A DNA stretch of 13,554 nucleotides from HGM12587 sp964602445 (GTDB taxonomy: Bacteria > Bacillota > Clostridia > Lachnospirales > Lachnospiraceae), in the NCBI GenBank assembly GCA_964602445.1, contig CAZRQV010000041.1, positions 1 through 13,554 of the forward strand, given 5' to 3'. Shown here one piece after another: positions 13,465-13,554 of this stretch. Numbering within the stretch: the first letter of the stretch is position 1; the number at the start of each line of letters is the position of its first letter. Position numbers and translations under genes: made by a program. The notes under the pieces are model-generated. The model was not told where the DNA came from, did no database searches, and saw nothing but the letters and a program-made list of their open reading frames with translations.

Positions 13465-13554
13465 CTCTTGATTATTTTTAGACTTTCATGCAGACATTGC
13501 GAACGCATGCTGACTACTCATCTCTTGATTATTTTTAGACTTTCATGCAGACAT
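13431..13554. repeat. 57-bp tandem repeat array, continuing past the window
   Basis: Unit 1 is 13431-13487, unit 2 is 13488-13544, and unit 3 begins at 13545 and is cut by the window edge after 10 bases. Units 1 and 2 differ at one base (13442 C against 13499 G). A degraded fourth copy may precede unit 1 (the T-rich stretch at about 13407-13430). Each unit contains GCATGC and the motif GAACGCATGCTGACTACTC. 57 is a multiple of three, so a frame is kept across units, but a TGA in the unit keeps it from forming one long ORF. Confidence 0.92.

Noticed and set aside
13431..13554. CRISPR array
   Set aside because: The units are contiguous 57-bp tandem copies that are nearly identical throughout. 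There are no unique spacers and no cas genes nearby.
1..13554. tRNA, rRNA or known riboswitch
   Set aside because: I looked at the gaps for cloverleaf, T-box and common riboswitch cores and saw none. The gaps are short and explained by the sites listed.

Overview
The window reads as a chromosomal stretch of a spore-forming, low-to-moderate GC Firmicute, most likely Clostridia of the Lachnospiraceae type. The evidence is a σK-like sporulation sigma factor, CodY, a perfect CIRCE operator in front of groESL, and the YrrK–YrzB–YrrL–YrrM–YrrN-type gene order known from Bacillus. This placement rests on gene content and protein style; no 16S or database comparison was possible. Every convincing protein gene lies on the minus strand, so transcription runs from high to low coordinates.

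In transcription order, the upstream block (13464 to 8416) holds a 57-bp tandem repeat carrying a short ORF, ruvX (yqgF/yrrK), a repeat-filled spacer, a DUF1292/YrzB gene, RNase J, a truncated MltG-like membrane protein, an O-methyltransferase (TrmR/YrrM type) and a U32 peptidase-like protein (TrhP/YrrN type). TrhP and TrmR are known in Bacillus to act in sequence on tRNA U34 (hydroxylation, then methylation to 5-methoxyuridine). The block therefore mixes RNA metabolism (RuvX, RNase J), wobble-base modification and a cell-wall related remnant. It ends in a strong intrinsic terminator at 8246-8305.

The middle block (8244 to 2312) starts with a σK-like gene whose Shine-Dalgarno sequence lies inside that terminator hairpin. 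It continues with yifB (comM-like AAA+ ATPase), dprA, topA and codY. yifB-dprA and topA-codY are each separated by 2 nt, which suggests one transcript for DNA uptake/processing, topology and global nutrient control.

The last block (2229 to about 110) is the heat-shock operon groES-groEL. It has a textbook σA promoter (TTGACA, 17 bp, TAATAT), a perfect CIRCE just downstream, two CodY-box-like sequences around the promoter and a long hairpin after groEL. Positions 1-109 hold no gene I can support, only two short AT-rich inverted repeats.

Most of the window is ordinary housekeeping sequence. The parts that merit a second look are non-coding or very short: the 57-bp repeat/short-ORF array in front of ruvX, the terminator that overlaps the sigK ribosome-binding site, the decayed repeat spacer between ruvX and DUF1292, the catalytic-domain-less MltG, and the CodY-like boxes at the groESL promoter. 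I did not find a clear new defence system, mobile element, CRISPR array, tRNA or rRNA.
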